Assembly: GCA_933207985.1 (NCBI GenBank)
Contig: OW240912.1
Span: 230,157,672 to 230,221,671, forward strand
DNA: 64,000 nucleotides
Reading direction: 5' to 3'
Source: Pelobates cultripes
Lineage: Eukaryota; Chordata; Amphibia; Anura; Pelobatidae
The notes beneath the pieces were generated by a model. It made no database searches. It was not told where the DNA came from and was given only the letters and a program-made list of their open reading frames with translations. Position numbers and translations under genes: made by a program. Shown here in pieces: positions 1 through 10,903 of this stretch (positions within the stretch are counted from its first letter, which is position 1; every line of letters begins with the position of its first letter).

Positions 1-1964
1 CGAACCCAAATGACTGTTTCACACATTTAACTTTCTTCTTCACCCTATTGTTCCTCCTCCACCTACTAACTTGACCGCTTCAGACTTTGCAACTCAATTC
101 ACTGACAAGATCTCTACAATCAGGGAAGATATCTCTCATCTTTCTTCTTCCCCTTAGAATACTTTCCCTAACCTCACTCCCTCTGCTGTTCTATGTTCAT
201 TCACACCCGCTACAGCGGAAGAGGTTTCCGCTTTGCTCCAGTCCTCCCGCCCCACTACCTGCTCCCTAGATCCAATTCTCTCTCATCTCATCCATACTCT
301 GTCTTCTTCTCTTTCTCTACCTCTCACTAAAATTCTCAATCTCTCTCTCTCCTCTGGCATATTTCCATCTCCTTTCAAGCATTCAACTATAACCCCAATT
401 CTAAAGAAGCCCAACCTTGACCCTAACTCCCCATCCAACTACCATCCTATCTCGCTACCGCCTTTTGCATCCAAGATCCTTGAAAGAATTCTGTATGTGA
501 GATTGACAGACTTCCTTGAGTCCAACTCTCTGCTAGACCTGCTTCAGTCTGGTTTCCACGCTAAGCACTCTGCGGAAACGGCACTGACCAAAGTATCCAA
601 TGATCTGCAAAATCTCATGGTCACTACCCTATCCTAATTCTCCTTGACCTGTCTGCGGCTTTTGACATTGTTGATCATCAACAGCTTCTTCTCATCTTCC
701 GCAATATCGGTCCACAAGATATTGCTCTCTCCTGGTGCTCCTCCTACCTCTCATAGCGCTCTTTCAGTGTTTCTTTCTCTGGTTCTGCTTCTTCTCCCCA
801 ACTCCTCTCTGTTGCTGTCCCCCAAGGTTCAGTCCTTGGTCCCCTACTGTTCTCTATCTATACTGCCTTCCTTGGTAAAGTCATTAGCTCCTTTGGCTTC
901 TAATATCAGTTCTATGCGGATGACAAGCAAATCTATCTGTCCTCTCCTGATCTCTCCCCGTCCCTCTTGACTAGTGTCTCTGACTGCCTCTCTGCTATTT
1001 CTAACTGGATGACTGCCTACTTCCTTAAACTCAACTTGACCAAAACTGAAATTCTGGTCTTTCCTCCCTCAAGTGTTGCTACTCCTGTGTCTGTCTCCCT
1101 CCAAGTCAACGGTGCTACCATCAGCTCCACCACGCAGGCTTGCTGCCTAGGTGTTCTCTTTGTCTCTGACCTCTCCTTCATGCTGCATGTTCAGTCTATC
1201 GCCATATCCTCTCGCTCCCATCTCAAAAACATTGCGCGCATCCAACCCTAATTAACGCCAGATGCGAATTAGGTGCTGGTCCATTCCACTGTCCTTTCTC
1301 GCCTTGACTATTGTTATCCGATTCCCAGTGGTCTTATGTACTCCCAACTTGCGCTGTTACATTCCATAATGAATGCGGTGGCGAGGCACATCTTCCTGTC
1401 CGCCCGCACCTCCCACGCTTCACTCTTCTGTCAGTCCCTACATTGGCTTCCTGTAAGATATAGGGTTTAATATAAAATTCTGGTGCTTGCTTTCAAATCT
1501 CTACATAGTGCTGCTCCCACCTATCTATCCTCCCTAATACACAAGTATGTTCTGTCTAGAACTTACGTCTATCTTCTGTCCATACTCCCACCTCTGATGC
1601 TCGCCTTCAAGACTTCTCGAAGGCTGCACCATTCCTGTGGAACTCACTTCCCTCTTCCATTAGATGCCCACCCAGTCTCCACTCCTTCAAAAAAATCATT
1701 AAAAACCCACTTCTTCATAAAAGCGTATCAATTAAACTGATAATAGTTTCCAACTGATTCCTCTCTTGCAACTGTCATTAGTCTAATACTATCCTTACCT
1801 TTTGTGTCACTTTACCCCACTCCCTCTAGCATGTAAGCTCATTGAGCAGGGCCCTCAACCCCTCTGTTCCTGTGTGTCCAACTTGTCTGGTTACAACTAT
1901 ATGTCTGTTCGTCCACCCACTGTAAAGTGCTGCAGAATTCTTTTGGCGCTATAATAAATAAAAA
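1..1964 (+). mobile_element. L2-type LINE, 3' two-thirds of the reverse transcriptase ORF and 3' UTR
   Basis: This is a decayed non-LTR retrotransposon of the L2 group running off the left edge. Coding remains lie in several shifted frames. RT fingers are at about 233-637, with the motifs LDLLQSGFHAKHSAETALTK and NYHPISLPPFASKILERILY. The palm follows, with [14 protein letters not shown] near 830 and the catalytic YADD at 913-924. A thumb and C-terminal part runs from 967 to about 1740 ([20 protein letters not shown], then SRLDYC and QSLHWLPV). The 3' UTR, with CTCATTGAGCAGGGCCCTC near 1840, ends in an AAT microsatellite, as is usual for vertebrate L2. Frameshifts and stops (for example after 637 and at 902) make it non-functional. 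A second copy lies inverted at 3640-5040. The family call is from RT motifs and I am confident of it; the exact subfamily is unknown. Confidence 0.88.
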
Positions 1965-2012
1965 CATCATAATAATACTAATAATAATACTAATAATAAC
2001 AAGAACAATAAC

Positions 2013-2045
<33 letters not shown>
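1965..2045. repeat. (AAT)n microsatellite at the L2 3' end
   Basis: An imperfect run of AAT/AAC triplets follows the L2 tail directly. L2 elements end in short tandem repeats, so this probably grew from the element's own 3' end. Confidence 0.85.
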
Positions 2046-2046
<1 letters not shown>

Positions 2047-3475
2047 TTAACAATGTTAGCCACAAACAAGATTTATGAATATAATTGCAAATATATAGGC
2101 TAACATTTTCAGTTTATAATAAAGATTTTTTTTACTTATTTTAGTAATGTCACAAAAAGAAAATAATCTAAAATATAGAAAATACTAAGTTAATTTTATG
2201 AGGTATAACATTTAAAATTGTGACAAAATATATCATGTCAAATGAGGATATGATTAGAGATTATCAGAATAGTTAACAACAAGAAATTTTTGTAGTTGTG
2301 AAATTCTATCCTTTTTTCTAACGTATTACTTTTTCAAAAGTATCAGTGGTAAAAATTGGTTTAAAGGAACATTCCTAGCATCGTAACACTGATCATAACT
2401 TCCATTATTTAGTGGTTATGGTGAGCTGACTGTTCTTTTTATATATAAGGATATGAATGATTATAAAACTCTTTTAAATTCATGGAACATACAGCCTTAA
2501 TTTCAAAGTGCTGAGCAATACCCATTTGTGTCGTATTCCTTTAATCTTCAAAATGTGTGCTTATGTTACTCTAGTTTGTAAGTTTTCAAAAGTAGATTTT
2601 CAAAAAATAGTATTTTCAGTAAGGAAATAATGGAAATGAGTTTTCAAGCTGTCAGATTAGTAAGTAATCCTTTCTACATTACACGAGCATGCTGTTCTGT
2701 TACAGCCCAGGGCCAGAATGTTTTGGTTCAATTCTCAATATGCATTATCAATTCCATTAAAAGTAGAGACAGTCACCATCACACCATCAGTGGACTGCTG
2801 ACTTATCTCCACTGTGAATTTGATTAATCTATAGATGTAAAAACAATACCACTATTTGTTAATTAATGTTCCTACTTATCAAATTCTAAAGTTTTTATGA
2901 TAAAATTAAACAATGCCTTTCTTATAACACTATAATATATATTTATAAAATATTTTACCAGGATGGATACATTAAGATTTCTCTTGTTTTCAAGTATGCC
3001 CTGGGTCCACAAAATATTGCATTGTTACAAAAGAGTACAATAAAATACAAAAACAAAATTAATTATTGACAAAGGCATTGTTTGATTTTACTTTTGTTTG
3101 AGTGTGCATTTATTCCAACTCACAATATTTGTCAGATAAAGAAATGTAATGAGTTAACAACATTGTGTATATATATATTTTTGGTCGGGACAAAAAAGGC
3201 CATAAGCTGTAAGAAATCAACGTAACATAATAAATGTAACATATGGGAAATACCTAAGTCAATTGAGGTGTGCCGACACCGACATACTGGTAGGCCTGTA
3301 AAATAAAGAGGGCCCACCTACGGAACTAGTTCAGAAAAGTGTTCTGAAGATTGGGAGTGGAGGGTGGAATACGTGCTGCGCCGATCAAGATATGATTACT
3401 GGCTAGAGGAGGTGAGTCCTTTATATAGCCGAAAGTAGCCCCTCCTACAACTCCAGGCTCCCCTCTTCATAAGAT
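2046..3475. other. AT-rich intronic DNA, mostly featureless
   Basis: No gene or strong repeat is visible apart from the small TTAA-bounded candidate at 2361-2544. From 3128 to 3475 the base composition is higher in GC and looks repeat-like (for example around CTACGGAACTAGTTCAG at 3318), but I cannot assign it to a family. Confidence 0.5.
2361..2544 (+). mobile_element. Short TTAA-flanked inverted-repeat element (candidate)
   Basis: The left end reads TTAAAGGAACATTCC and the right end, reverse complemented, reads TTAAAGGAATACGAC. TTAA is present at both ends, and the inside of the left end can pair (GTAACACTG region with TAGTGGTTATGG). This fits the TTAA hairpin family seen at 17688, 35938 and 41591, but it is shorter and more diverged. 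It is non-coding. Confidence 0.45.
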
Positions 3476-3479
3476 AGAT

Positions 3480-3527
<48 letters not shown>
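3476..3527. repeat. (TA)n microsatellite
   Basis: A short GATA run leads into a long uninterrupted TA tract. It is simple repeat with no further signal. Confidence 0.95.
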
Positions 3528-3528
<1 letters not shown>

Positions 3529-3639
3529 ATCTCTCTTCCGGACAACTTTGTACTCCAATGTCTAAAATGTGTTTTTTTATATTTCCTACCAGGTGCTCAG
3601 TAACACTTTTTTTTTATATAAATACTATATTATTTTTAT

Positions 3640-5040
3640 TTTATTACTTATAAAGCACCATCAGATTCTGTAGCGCGGTACAATGGGTGGACTAACAGAC
3701 ATATAATCATAACCAGACAACTGGATGTGCAGGAACAAAGGGGGTGGAGGGCCCTGCTCAATGAGCTTACATTCTAGAGGGAGTGGGTATAGTGACACAA
3801 AGGGAAAAAGTAGGGTAATTTTTGACAGTTGCAGGAGAGGAGTCATGTGGAGGGGGGATAAAAACCTGCTAACAGTTTAATTGATATGCTTTCTTGAAAA
3901 AGTGAGTTTTCAATGATATTTTAAATGACTGGAGACTGGGTGAAAGTCTTACAGAGAAGGGAAGGGAGTTTCACATTAGAGGTGCAGCCCTGGAGAAGTC
4001 TTGGAGACAAGCTTTAGAGGTGGGAGTACGGACAGAGGATAGACGCACGTCTTTGGCAGAGCACAGGGACCTCAACGGTACATACTTGTGTATTAGGGAG
4101 GATAGGTAGGTTGGAAAAGCATTATGTAGGGATTTGTAAGCAAGCATCAGAATTTTAAATTGAGCCCTATATATAAATGGAAGCCAATGCAGGGACTGAG
4201 AGCGGGGAGGCGTGGTAGGTGCGAGGGGACAGGAAAATGAGCCTCGCCACTGCATTCATTATAGATTTCAGTGGTGCAATCTGGGAACACGTAAGATCAC
4301 TGAGAAGGGGATTGCAGTAGTCAAGACGAGAGAGAACAACAGCATTGACCAGCACCTTAGCCGCATCTGTCATTAAAGAGGGGAGGATGCGTGCTATGTT
4401 TTTGAGATGGAAGCGACAGGATTTGGTGATTGATTGGACATGAGGGGTGAAGGAGAGGTTGGAGTAAAAAAGAACACCTAGGCAGCGAGCCTGCGAGGTA
4501 GAGGTGATGGTAGCTCAGTTGACTTGGAGGGAGACAGACATGGGAAAGACCAGAAGTTCTGTTTTGGACAGGTTGAGTTTAAGCAAGTGAGCAGCCATCC
4601 AGTTGGAAATCGCAGAGAGGCAGTCAGAGACATGAGTCAAGATGGGCTGAGAGAGATCAGGAGAGGACAGGTACATTTGCATGTCATCTGCATATAAATT
4701 ATAACGGAAGCCAAAGGAGCTGATGTGTTTACCAAGGAAGGCAGTATAGATAGAGAACAGTAGGGGACCAAGGACAGAACCTTGGGGGATGCCAACAGAG
4801 AGTGGTTGGGGGGAAGAGGCAGAGTCAGAGAAGCACTGAAAGAGTGCTGGGAAAGGTAGGAGGAGCACCAGGAGAAAGCAGTATCCCATAGACAAAAATT
4901 ACAGAGAATGCGAAGAAGCTGTTGATAATCAACAGTGTCAAAGGCACCAGAAATATAAAGGTGAATTAGGATAGAGCAATGGCCGCGTGATTTAGCAGCA
5001 ATTAAATCATTGGATACTTTGGTCACAGCCATTTTGACAG
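3640..5040 (-). mobile_element. L2-type LINE, 5'-truncated, inverted relative to the copy at 1
   Basis: Read on the minus strand this is the same family as the element at the left edge. It enters at about 5040 within the RT (AVTKVSNDLIAAKSRGHCSI), passes [20 protein letters not shown] and the catalytic YADD (4683-4694), then [20 protein letters not shown], and ends with the SRLDYCNPLLSDL and SLHWLPFIYRAQFKILMLAY C-terminal blocks. The 3' end lies at about 3640, near the tail motif GTAGCGCGGTACAATGGG. Several frameshifts split the reading frame into pieces at 4637-5047, 4515-4895, 4167-4373 and 3971-4255, so it is inactive. The YADD itself is intact. Confidence 0.88.
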
Positions 5041-5044
5041 AACA

Positions 5045-5108
5045 CATGTCATGTCATGATTCCCTTTTATTCCCTTTTATTCTAGAGGTTTGGTCCTTAA
5101 GGGGTTAA
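5045..5108 (-). mobile_element. Terminal fragment of a TTAACCCCTTAAGGAC-type element
   Basis: The fragment includes the duplicated decamer TCCCTTTTAT and ends in GGTCCTTAAGGGGTTAA. The same CCCCTTAAG terminus bounds the 2.1-kb element at 20209-22317 and abuts the element at 63791. Only one end is visible here, next to the truncated 5' end of the L2. Confidence 0.5.
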
Positions 5109-5268
5109 AGGGAAACATGTTACATTTATGTTTTAGTTGTGTTGCTATGTGGGCTTGCCAATAAAATTGCCTGGATTATATGAAAACCTGGATTATATGA
5201 AAACCAAAGGTCTGTGCCTGTTGTTTACCCTAGAGGACCGTGCTAACTACAAACAAGGATCACAATAA

Positions 5269-5308
<40 letters not shown>

Positions 5309-6114
5309 TAAACTAAATTAAATTACATCTCCAGTTTTAGATTTCCCCTGCTTGTATAGTTTTAAACTTTGCTTGGGAACAATATCCAATTCAACAGTAT
5401 TTACACAGCTTGAGTTTCTCACTTCACAAGTTAGTTCTGTTATTCTGTAATTCTCCTGTATGTTCACAACACCTCTAGCATTCTAGCTGCGCTTGATATT
5501 CTAATTTTTTCACTCCACACTTTTATCCATGTAGTCTTAAATTTGAAACTTCTGCATCTATCGAATTTTGCCTTTGTCTATAATTCTCTCTCTCTACAGT
5601 GGTGTATTTTTTTTTTATTATTATTATTATTACTATTATTATTCATAATTGATTTTAAGTGACCCATTGCAATAAGGAAATAATTGGGTATAGAGAAATG
5701 TGTTAGCGTGGAAAATAGGTAATAAACAAATACTGTGTTAAGAAAGGTGCTTAACATAGACTTCCCAAGCAGTAACTAACTAATTAAACAAATATAATAA
5801 AACACAAATTGTTGCACCTGTTCACTGTGCAGAGAGCAGAACTAGTTATTCTTTTTATATATAGTAATGAAAGTTTTGATGTAAACCCCACACAATTAAA
5901 TAGCAATTATAACTAAACATCCTACATTTTGAAACCATATGATACCATGCTAATTTCACTTTTTTTTTTTTTTTTTTATCCAGGAGAGTCTTCAAGTGAT
6001 CTGCTTCCAGTTATTTTTCTATGAAACTACCTTACTGTTCCAATACTGGTATTTGCAGAGATGGTTAGGGATAGATTTAGGGATACATTTTAGTATAAAA
6101 ATATTATAAAACCA
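5109..6114. other. AT-rich spacer with simple repeats
   Basis: There is a tandem duplication of CTGGATTATATGAAAAC at about 5171-5204, a TA microsatellite at about 5270-5306, and an ATT-rich run at 5605-5645. No gene is seen. Confidence 0.6.
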
Positions 6115-7055
6115 CGGATCTCTGTTGGCAGGATTGCATGTCCAAGGGAACCTACGAACATATGTGGCGGAGTTGCCCCAAAGTAACATTGTTTTGGAAA
6201 GACGTCCTAACACCGATATCTGAAATACTCTCTAGGCCAGTTGATTTGAATCCATGGGCCTTTCTGCCAGTGAAACCTTTCAATAACTGGAATAGACCAG
6301 AACAACAATTGTTTAACAAAATTACACTAGCGACTAGACAAGCTCAAACATGGCTAAAACCCACCACGCCCTCCCTAACCATAGTACTCCAAAAGCTCAA
6401 GGAAAGCTACTTTATGGACAACCTGACCGCACAGGTAGGAGGGTCCATGAGGACATTCTCCAAGGTAATTAAAAGGCAGGACGCAAGAGATGTAAAGTGG
6501 GACTATAGACAAACCCTCCCTCCCCCTAATCCTCTCCCCCTCTGTTCTTAGCCCCACTGACCAGGGAACCATTTTGAACCTCTCTATCCATCTTTCTTCT
6601 CCTCTTCTGCTATTCTTCTCTCTCCTTACCGGGCCAAAATTCTTTAAGTTTCAGTCTATTCCATCTTTTTCTCTTTCAACGATGTTTAAAAAAAACACCT
6701 CAGAACCAAGGAAAGTATCACAGCCAACCGATACGGCTTTGATCGATGTAAGAACCTGTCCACTGTTGAGTGGTGTGACGACCATACCACTACCATAGAT
6801 CTGTCCTCTCAGTAACCAGTGGTCTTGTGTATGCCTCCAAAATGACTGTATAAAATGTAAATCTCATACCATGCAAAAATAAGTAATGTTATGTACCTCC
6901 TGATGCAGTGATGTCAAATATTATGTACAGTTTACTACTCTGATCCAAGACCCGTTACTGAGGACTTAGATGTGATACCACTATGTTTCATCACTTATTG
7001 TCTGTATCACGATGTACAATACATGTTTTATCCTTATTCTGAGAAAAAAAAAAAA
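6115..7055 (+). mobile_element. L1/Tx1-like LINE, 3'-terminal fragment of ORF2 with 3' UTR and poly(A)
   Basis: The open part at 6138-6551 encodes the C-terminal domain of an L1-type ORF2 protein. It begins with the CCHC-like block GTYEHMWRSCPKVTLFWKDV and continues to DNLTAQVGGSMRTFSKVIKR. A non-coding 3' UTR of about 480 bp follows and ends in an A-rich tail at 7042-7055. The element is heavily 5'-truncated, as is usual for target-primed insertions. It is related to the larger element at 7995-12790, which carries a similar block (YLHMWWTCPKA) near its end. Confidence 0.8.
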
Positions 7056-7462
7056 GAATATTATAAGAATAAGCATATCTAATAAATAGTAATGTTCTCA
7101 TAACATTACAATAATCAATTTAGCATTTGGTTCATCTCTAAATTACAATGGGTGGATCCATTATAAGAAATATAGTTAATTCTGGTAACTGGATTGTATT
7201 TTACCTATTTAATTCTATGAAAAAAATGTTCCATTACAAGAATAACTTCAAGCTGTCTACGTTTTTGAAATTAGACCTTTGGAGTTATTCACTGCCAAAA
7301 TTGATAACGGAAGTCAGATTTATAACAGGCTAAACCAGCCTAACTTTTACTGACAAAATTACTAGGTTGATAATCTAGAGAAACAGGATAATATGAGAAT
7401 AAAAAGATGGCCACAACAAGGACTTGGAGAAATTGGGTCTAACCATGTGCCCTCTAAATAAA

Positions 7463-7947
7463 GCAAGTGAACATAGGAAGTTATTTGAGAATTTTAGTCC
7501 TTTTTAACAATGTCTTGTGGGTTTTCCTGGTATGCAGTGGATGGCACATAAGGCTCATTAATGAATGTGGTAAGCGAAGGCAAGCCTGTCTTGTCAGATC
7601 ACACAAAAGAGCTGCTGTAGTTCAAATTGCTGGAAAAATGAATGCTGGCTACGATAGAAAGGTGTAAGAACACACAGCACATCACAGTTTATTGTGTAGT
7701 TGCAGACCTGTCAGAGTTTCTTGATGACCCCTGTTCACTGCCAAAAGCAGCTTCAATGAGAATGTAAGCATCAGAACTGGATCATGGAGCAATGGAAGAA
7801 GGTTGCCTGGTTTGATCAGGTGGATTGCTGGGTGCCTGTGCATAATTTACCTGGAGAAGAGATGTCAGCCAGATGCATTATGGCAAGAAGATAGGTTCTT
7901 GACAATGTTTTTCTTGGAAAACATGTGTAATGGCATTCATGTATATC
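7463..7947 (+). mobile_element. Tc1-like transposon (family A), 5' half, decayed
   Basis: The sequence matches the helix-turn-helix and first catalytic part of a Tc1-type transposase gene. Remains such as TGCTGGCTACGATAGAAAGG and ATGGAGCAATGGAAGAAGG are shared with the copy at 47117-49552 (there on the other strand). It has no terminal inverted repeat left and is full of stops. It stops at about 7947, after the stretch equivalent to the GGCATTCATGT region. Confidence 0.75.
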
Positions 7948-7994
7948 ACCCTGTAATTAGCTCCAACCTGCACAAAGGCACGGAAACCCATCCC

Positions 7995-8930
7995 TGCATA
8001 CAGCCAAGCCGAGTAGCGTGCTCTGGTACGGATGTCCAGCTGCAAGCCTGCCAAAAAGAACCACAAAGAAGCTGGTGGCCAACATGCTCACTTCACAAAG
8101 GCCTACCGCACATTGCGCACCAGCGACTCAACGAGCCATGCCGGATCCACTTACACTACAGCTGATCCCTCGGAAGCCTCCTCCAGTGCCATGCTACATT
8201 CATTGGTGGAATCAAGGGGTATCTGGCAGCTGAAATTGCCTGCACGGCCGCGGAGGTGAATGCCGAAATCTCCGCCATCAGGGCCCACACCACAGCGATA
8301 GAGCGAATCATGGCACACGTGGTCTCGGCCCATAATAGAGCTGAAACCCTCACCAACAAACTCCTACACAGAAAAACAGACCTGGAGAACAAACTAGAAG
8401 ACGTCACAAACAGATCAAGGCGCAATAACCTGCACATCCGTGGCCTGCCAGAATTGGTGGGGGTGGTGGAAATAGAAGCTGCTCTTGTAACATGCCTTTG
8501 CCAAAGTCTGCCAGATATCCCCAACACCAATGGCTAGTCAACAGAGTGCACAGAGACCTCAGGGCCAGAGGCCCGAAGAACAGCCCACCTAGAGATGTTA
8601 TCATAAAATGGCATTATTTCAAAACAAACACAGACCTATATATATGAATGGACTGACCTACAACTGTACCAAGATGTCGCCCTAGCCACTCTTATCCACA
8701 GGTGGGAATGGAAACCTGTAACCGACCTGCTGTGCAAGAAAAGTCTCCATTTTGCGTGGGGCTACCTGTTCAAGATCCTGCTGTTCAACGGCCCAAAACC
8801 AGCGGTGCTGCTGCCATCTATAGACATATTCACATTCCTGAAAGATCTGGGTATTGAAGTCCCGAAGATATGCTCCTTCCATCTGGCGGTACAGAGACAC
8901 TTGAACCATTGCCTGCCAAATGGGAAGACC
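7995..8930 (+). pseudogene. L1/Tx1-like ORF1 remnant (RNA-binding protein)
   Basis: This is the first ORF of the L1-like element. It shows the expected order: a low-complexity N-terminus (about 8032-8220), a helical segment likely to be coiled coil (about 8226-8395), the family signature NRSRRNNLHIRGLPE at the start of the RRM domain (about 8409-8455), and a C-terminal part containing PPRDVIIKWHYFKTNTD near 8590. In L1 elements this protein trimerises, binds the element RNA and acts as a chaperone in the retrotransposition particle. Here at least two frameshifts (near 8220 and 8535) and stops (near 8647) disrupt it. ORF2 follows on the same strand, but its endonuclease part is not recognisable in 9005-9425. 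Confidence 0.8.
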
Positions 8931-9424
8931 GAAGCCTCTGACTGGCATGAGCAGCAGACTGAAAATTTGACACAAGGAAAGGCCTGTGGACCATGCCGCA
9001 CGCAAGCTATCTCATAATTTCATAATGTTATGGTTTTACAATTTCCATTTTGGGGTTACGTTGTTGGACGTCAACCAGGGTTGAGTTACCATTGATATTG
9101 ACACAGGGGGAGTAGCAGTGCAGGACTTGTCTGATGAGACAAAGAGAGGGTAACTAATTGAAGTCCATGGGATGGGGGGTGGGAGACAGGGCACTGAAAT
9201 ATGCAGAGGGAAACTAGATAGTTAAATGGTGTACACCGATAGCTTGTCACTAATCAACTCTGATACACGCATACTCTTGAGAAAAAAAAAAAAGGAAAAA
9301 AGGACAGGGAAAACGTTTTCTTAGGTCTTTTGTTTTTTTTTTTATTGGAAAATGAATTTTAATAAAAGCAAAACCAATGCAAACAAAAAAAAGGGAGGGT
9401 AAAAAAAAAGTGAAATGAGCCATA
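8931..9424. other. Degraded spacer between L1 ORF1 and ORF2 remains
   Basis: The endonuclease domain expected at the start of ORF2 is absent or unreadable. A/T-rich blocks at about 9279-9400 resemble an inverted poly(A) tail region, so a further old insertion or deletion may lie here. I see no gene. Confidence 0.45.
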
Positions 9425-9802
9425 ACAGTGCTAAAAGGGAACAAGGTCCCAGGACCCAACAGGCTTGACAGTGCCTATTACAAGGCTTTTAGGGAAGACC
9501 TAATACCCCATCTGGCCAAAATGTATAAACGGTGCACGGAGGGAGAGACGCCAAACCCTGACCTGTCTATGGCAGAAATAACCCTCATCCCCACACCGGG
9601 TAGAGATGGCACAAATATCGTCAACTACCACCCCATATACCTCATAAATTTTGATCTGAAACTACTGGCCACCCATTTAAATCCCCTCTTCACTAAATCT
9701 TTCCACACAGAACAAGTGCGCTTTGTTCCCACGAGACAACTGCATGAAAATACACAGCGAGCAGGTCGATCTAATATGGTGGGCTGAGAGATCTCAAATG
9801 TC
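9425..9802 (+). pseudogene. L1/Tx1-like ORF2, N-terminal reverse transcriptase segment (interrupted)
   Basis: This encodes the RT fingers of an L1-type ORF2: KVPGPNRLDSAYYKAFREDL, MAEITLIPTPGRDGTNIVNY, then YLINFDLKLLATHL and, after a frameshift, EQVDLIWWAERSQMS. The reading is cut at about 9802 by the minus-strand CR1-like insertion and resumes at about 10904. In an intact element this domain would copy the element RNA at the target site. The copy is inactive because of the insertion, the frameshift and the missing endonuclease. Confidence 0.85.
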
Positions 9803-10903
9803 TTAGAAACATAGAAACATAGAATGTGACGGCAGATAAGAACCATTCGGTTCATCTAGTCTGCCCAATTTTCTAAATACTTTCATTAGTCCCTAGGCTT
9901 ATCTTATAGTTAGGATAGCCTTATGCCTATCCCACGCATGCTTAAACTCCTTTACTGTGTTAACCTCTACCACTTCAGCTGGAAGGCTATTCCATGCATC
10001 CACTACCCTCTCAGTAAAGTAATACTTCCTGATATTATTTTTAAACCTTTGTCCCTCTAATTTAAGACTATGTCCTCTTGTTGTGGTAGTTTTTCTTCTT
10101 TTAAATATAGTCTCCTCCTTTACTGTGTTGATTCCCTTTATATATTTAAATGTTTCTATCATATCCCCCCTGTCTCGTCTTTCCTCCAAGCTATACATAT
10201 TAAGATCCTTTAACCTTTCCTGGTAAGTTTTATCCCGCAATCCATGAACCAGTTTAGTAGCCCTTCTCTGAATCCTCTCTAAGGTATCACTATCCTTCTG
10301 AAGATACGGTCTCCAGTACTGTGTACAATACTCCAAGTGAGGTCTCACCAGTGTTCTGTACAATGGCATGAACACTTCCCTCTTTCTACTGCTAATACCT
10401 CTCCCTATACAACCAAGCATTCTGCTAGCATTTCCTGCTGCTCTATTACATTGTCTGCCTACCTTTAAGTCATCAGAAATAATCACCCCTAAATCCCTTT
10501 CCTCATATGTTGAGGTTAGGACTCTTTCAAATATTCTGTACTCTGCCCTTGGGTTTTTACGTCCAAGATGCATTATCTTGCACTTATCCACATTAAATGT
10601 CAGTTGCCACAATTCTGACCATTTTTCTAGTTTACCTAAATCATTTGTCATTTGGCTTATCCCTCCTGGAACATCAACCCTGTTACATATCTTAGTATCA
10701 TCAGCAAAAAGACATACCTTACCATCAAGACCTTCTGCAATATCACTAATAAAAATATTAAAGAGAATGGGTCCAAGTACAGATCCCTGAGGTACCCCAC
10801 TGGTGACAAGTCCAAGCTTCGAATATATTCCATTAACTACAACCCTCTGTTGCCTGTCACTCAGCCACTGCCTTACCCATTCAACAATATTTGAATCCAA
10901 ACT
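9803..10903 (-). mobile_element. CR1/Jockey-like LINE (family C), 5'-truncated, reading frame still open
   Basis: On the minus strand this is the 3' part of a non-LTR retrotransposon inserted into the L1-like ORF2. It stays open from the insertion point to a stop near 9899, about 333 codons of LINE sequence. Visible blocks are [33 protein letters not shown], the catalytic FADD (10697-10708), LTFNVDKCKIMHLGRKNP, LYRTLVRPHLEYC and RRATKLVHGLRDKTYQERL. The 3' end at about 9803-9830 carries the repeated octamer TTTCTATG. The open frame suggests it is the youngest insertion in this cluster. Relatives lie at 35733-35866 (tail only) and 54135-55125 (broken). Superfamily is clear; clade (CR1, Rex1 or similar) is less certain. 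Confidence 0.88.

Noticed and set aside
1839..2069. Ile-rich minus-strand frame
   Set aside because: It is a translation of the AAT microsatellite.
10368..10790. 140-codon plus-strand frame
   Set aside because: It is the antisense shadow of the CR1-like RT.
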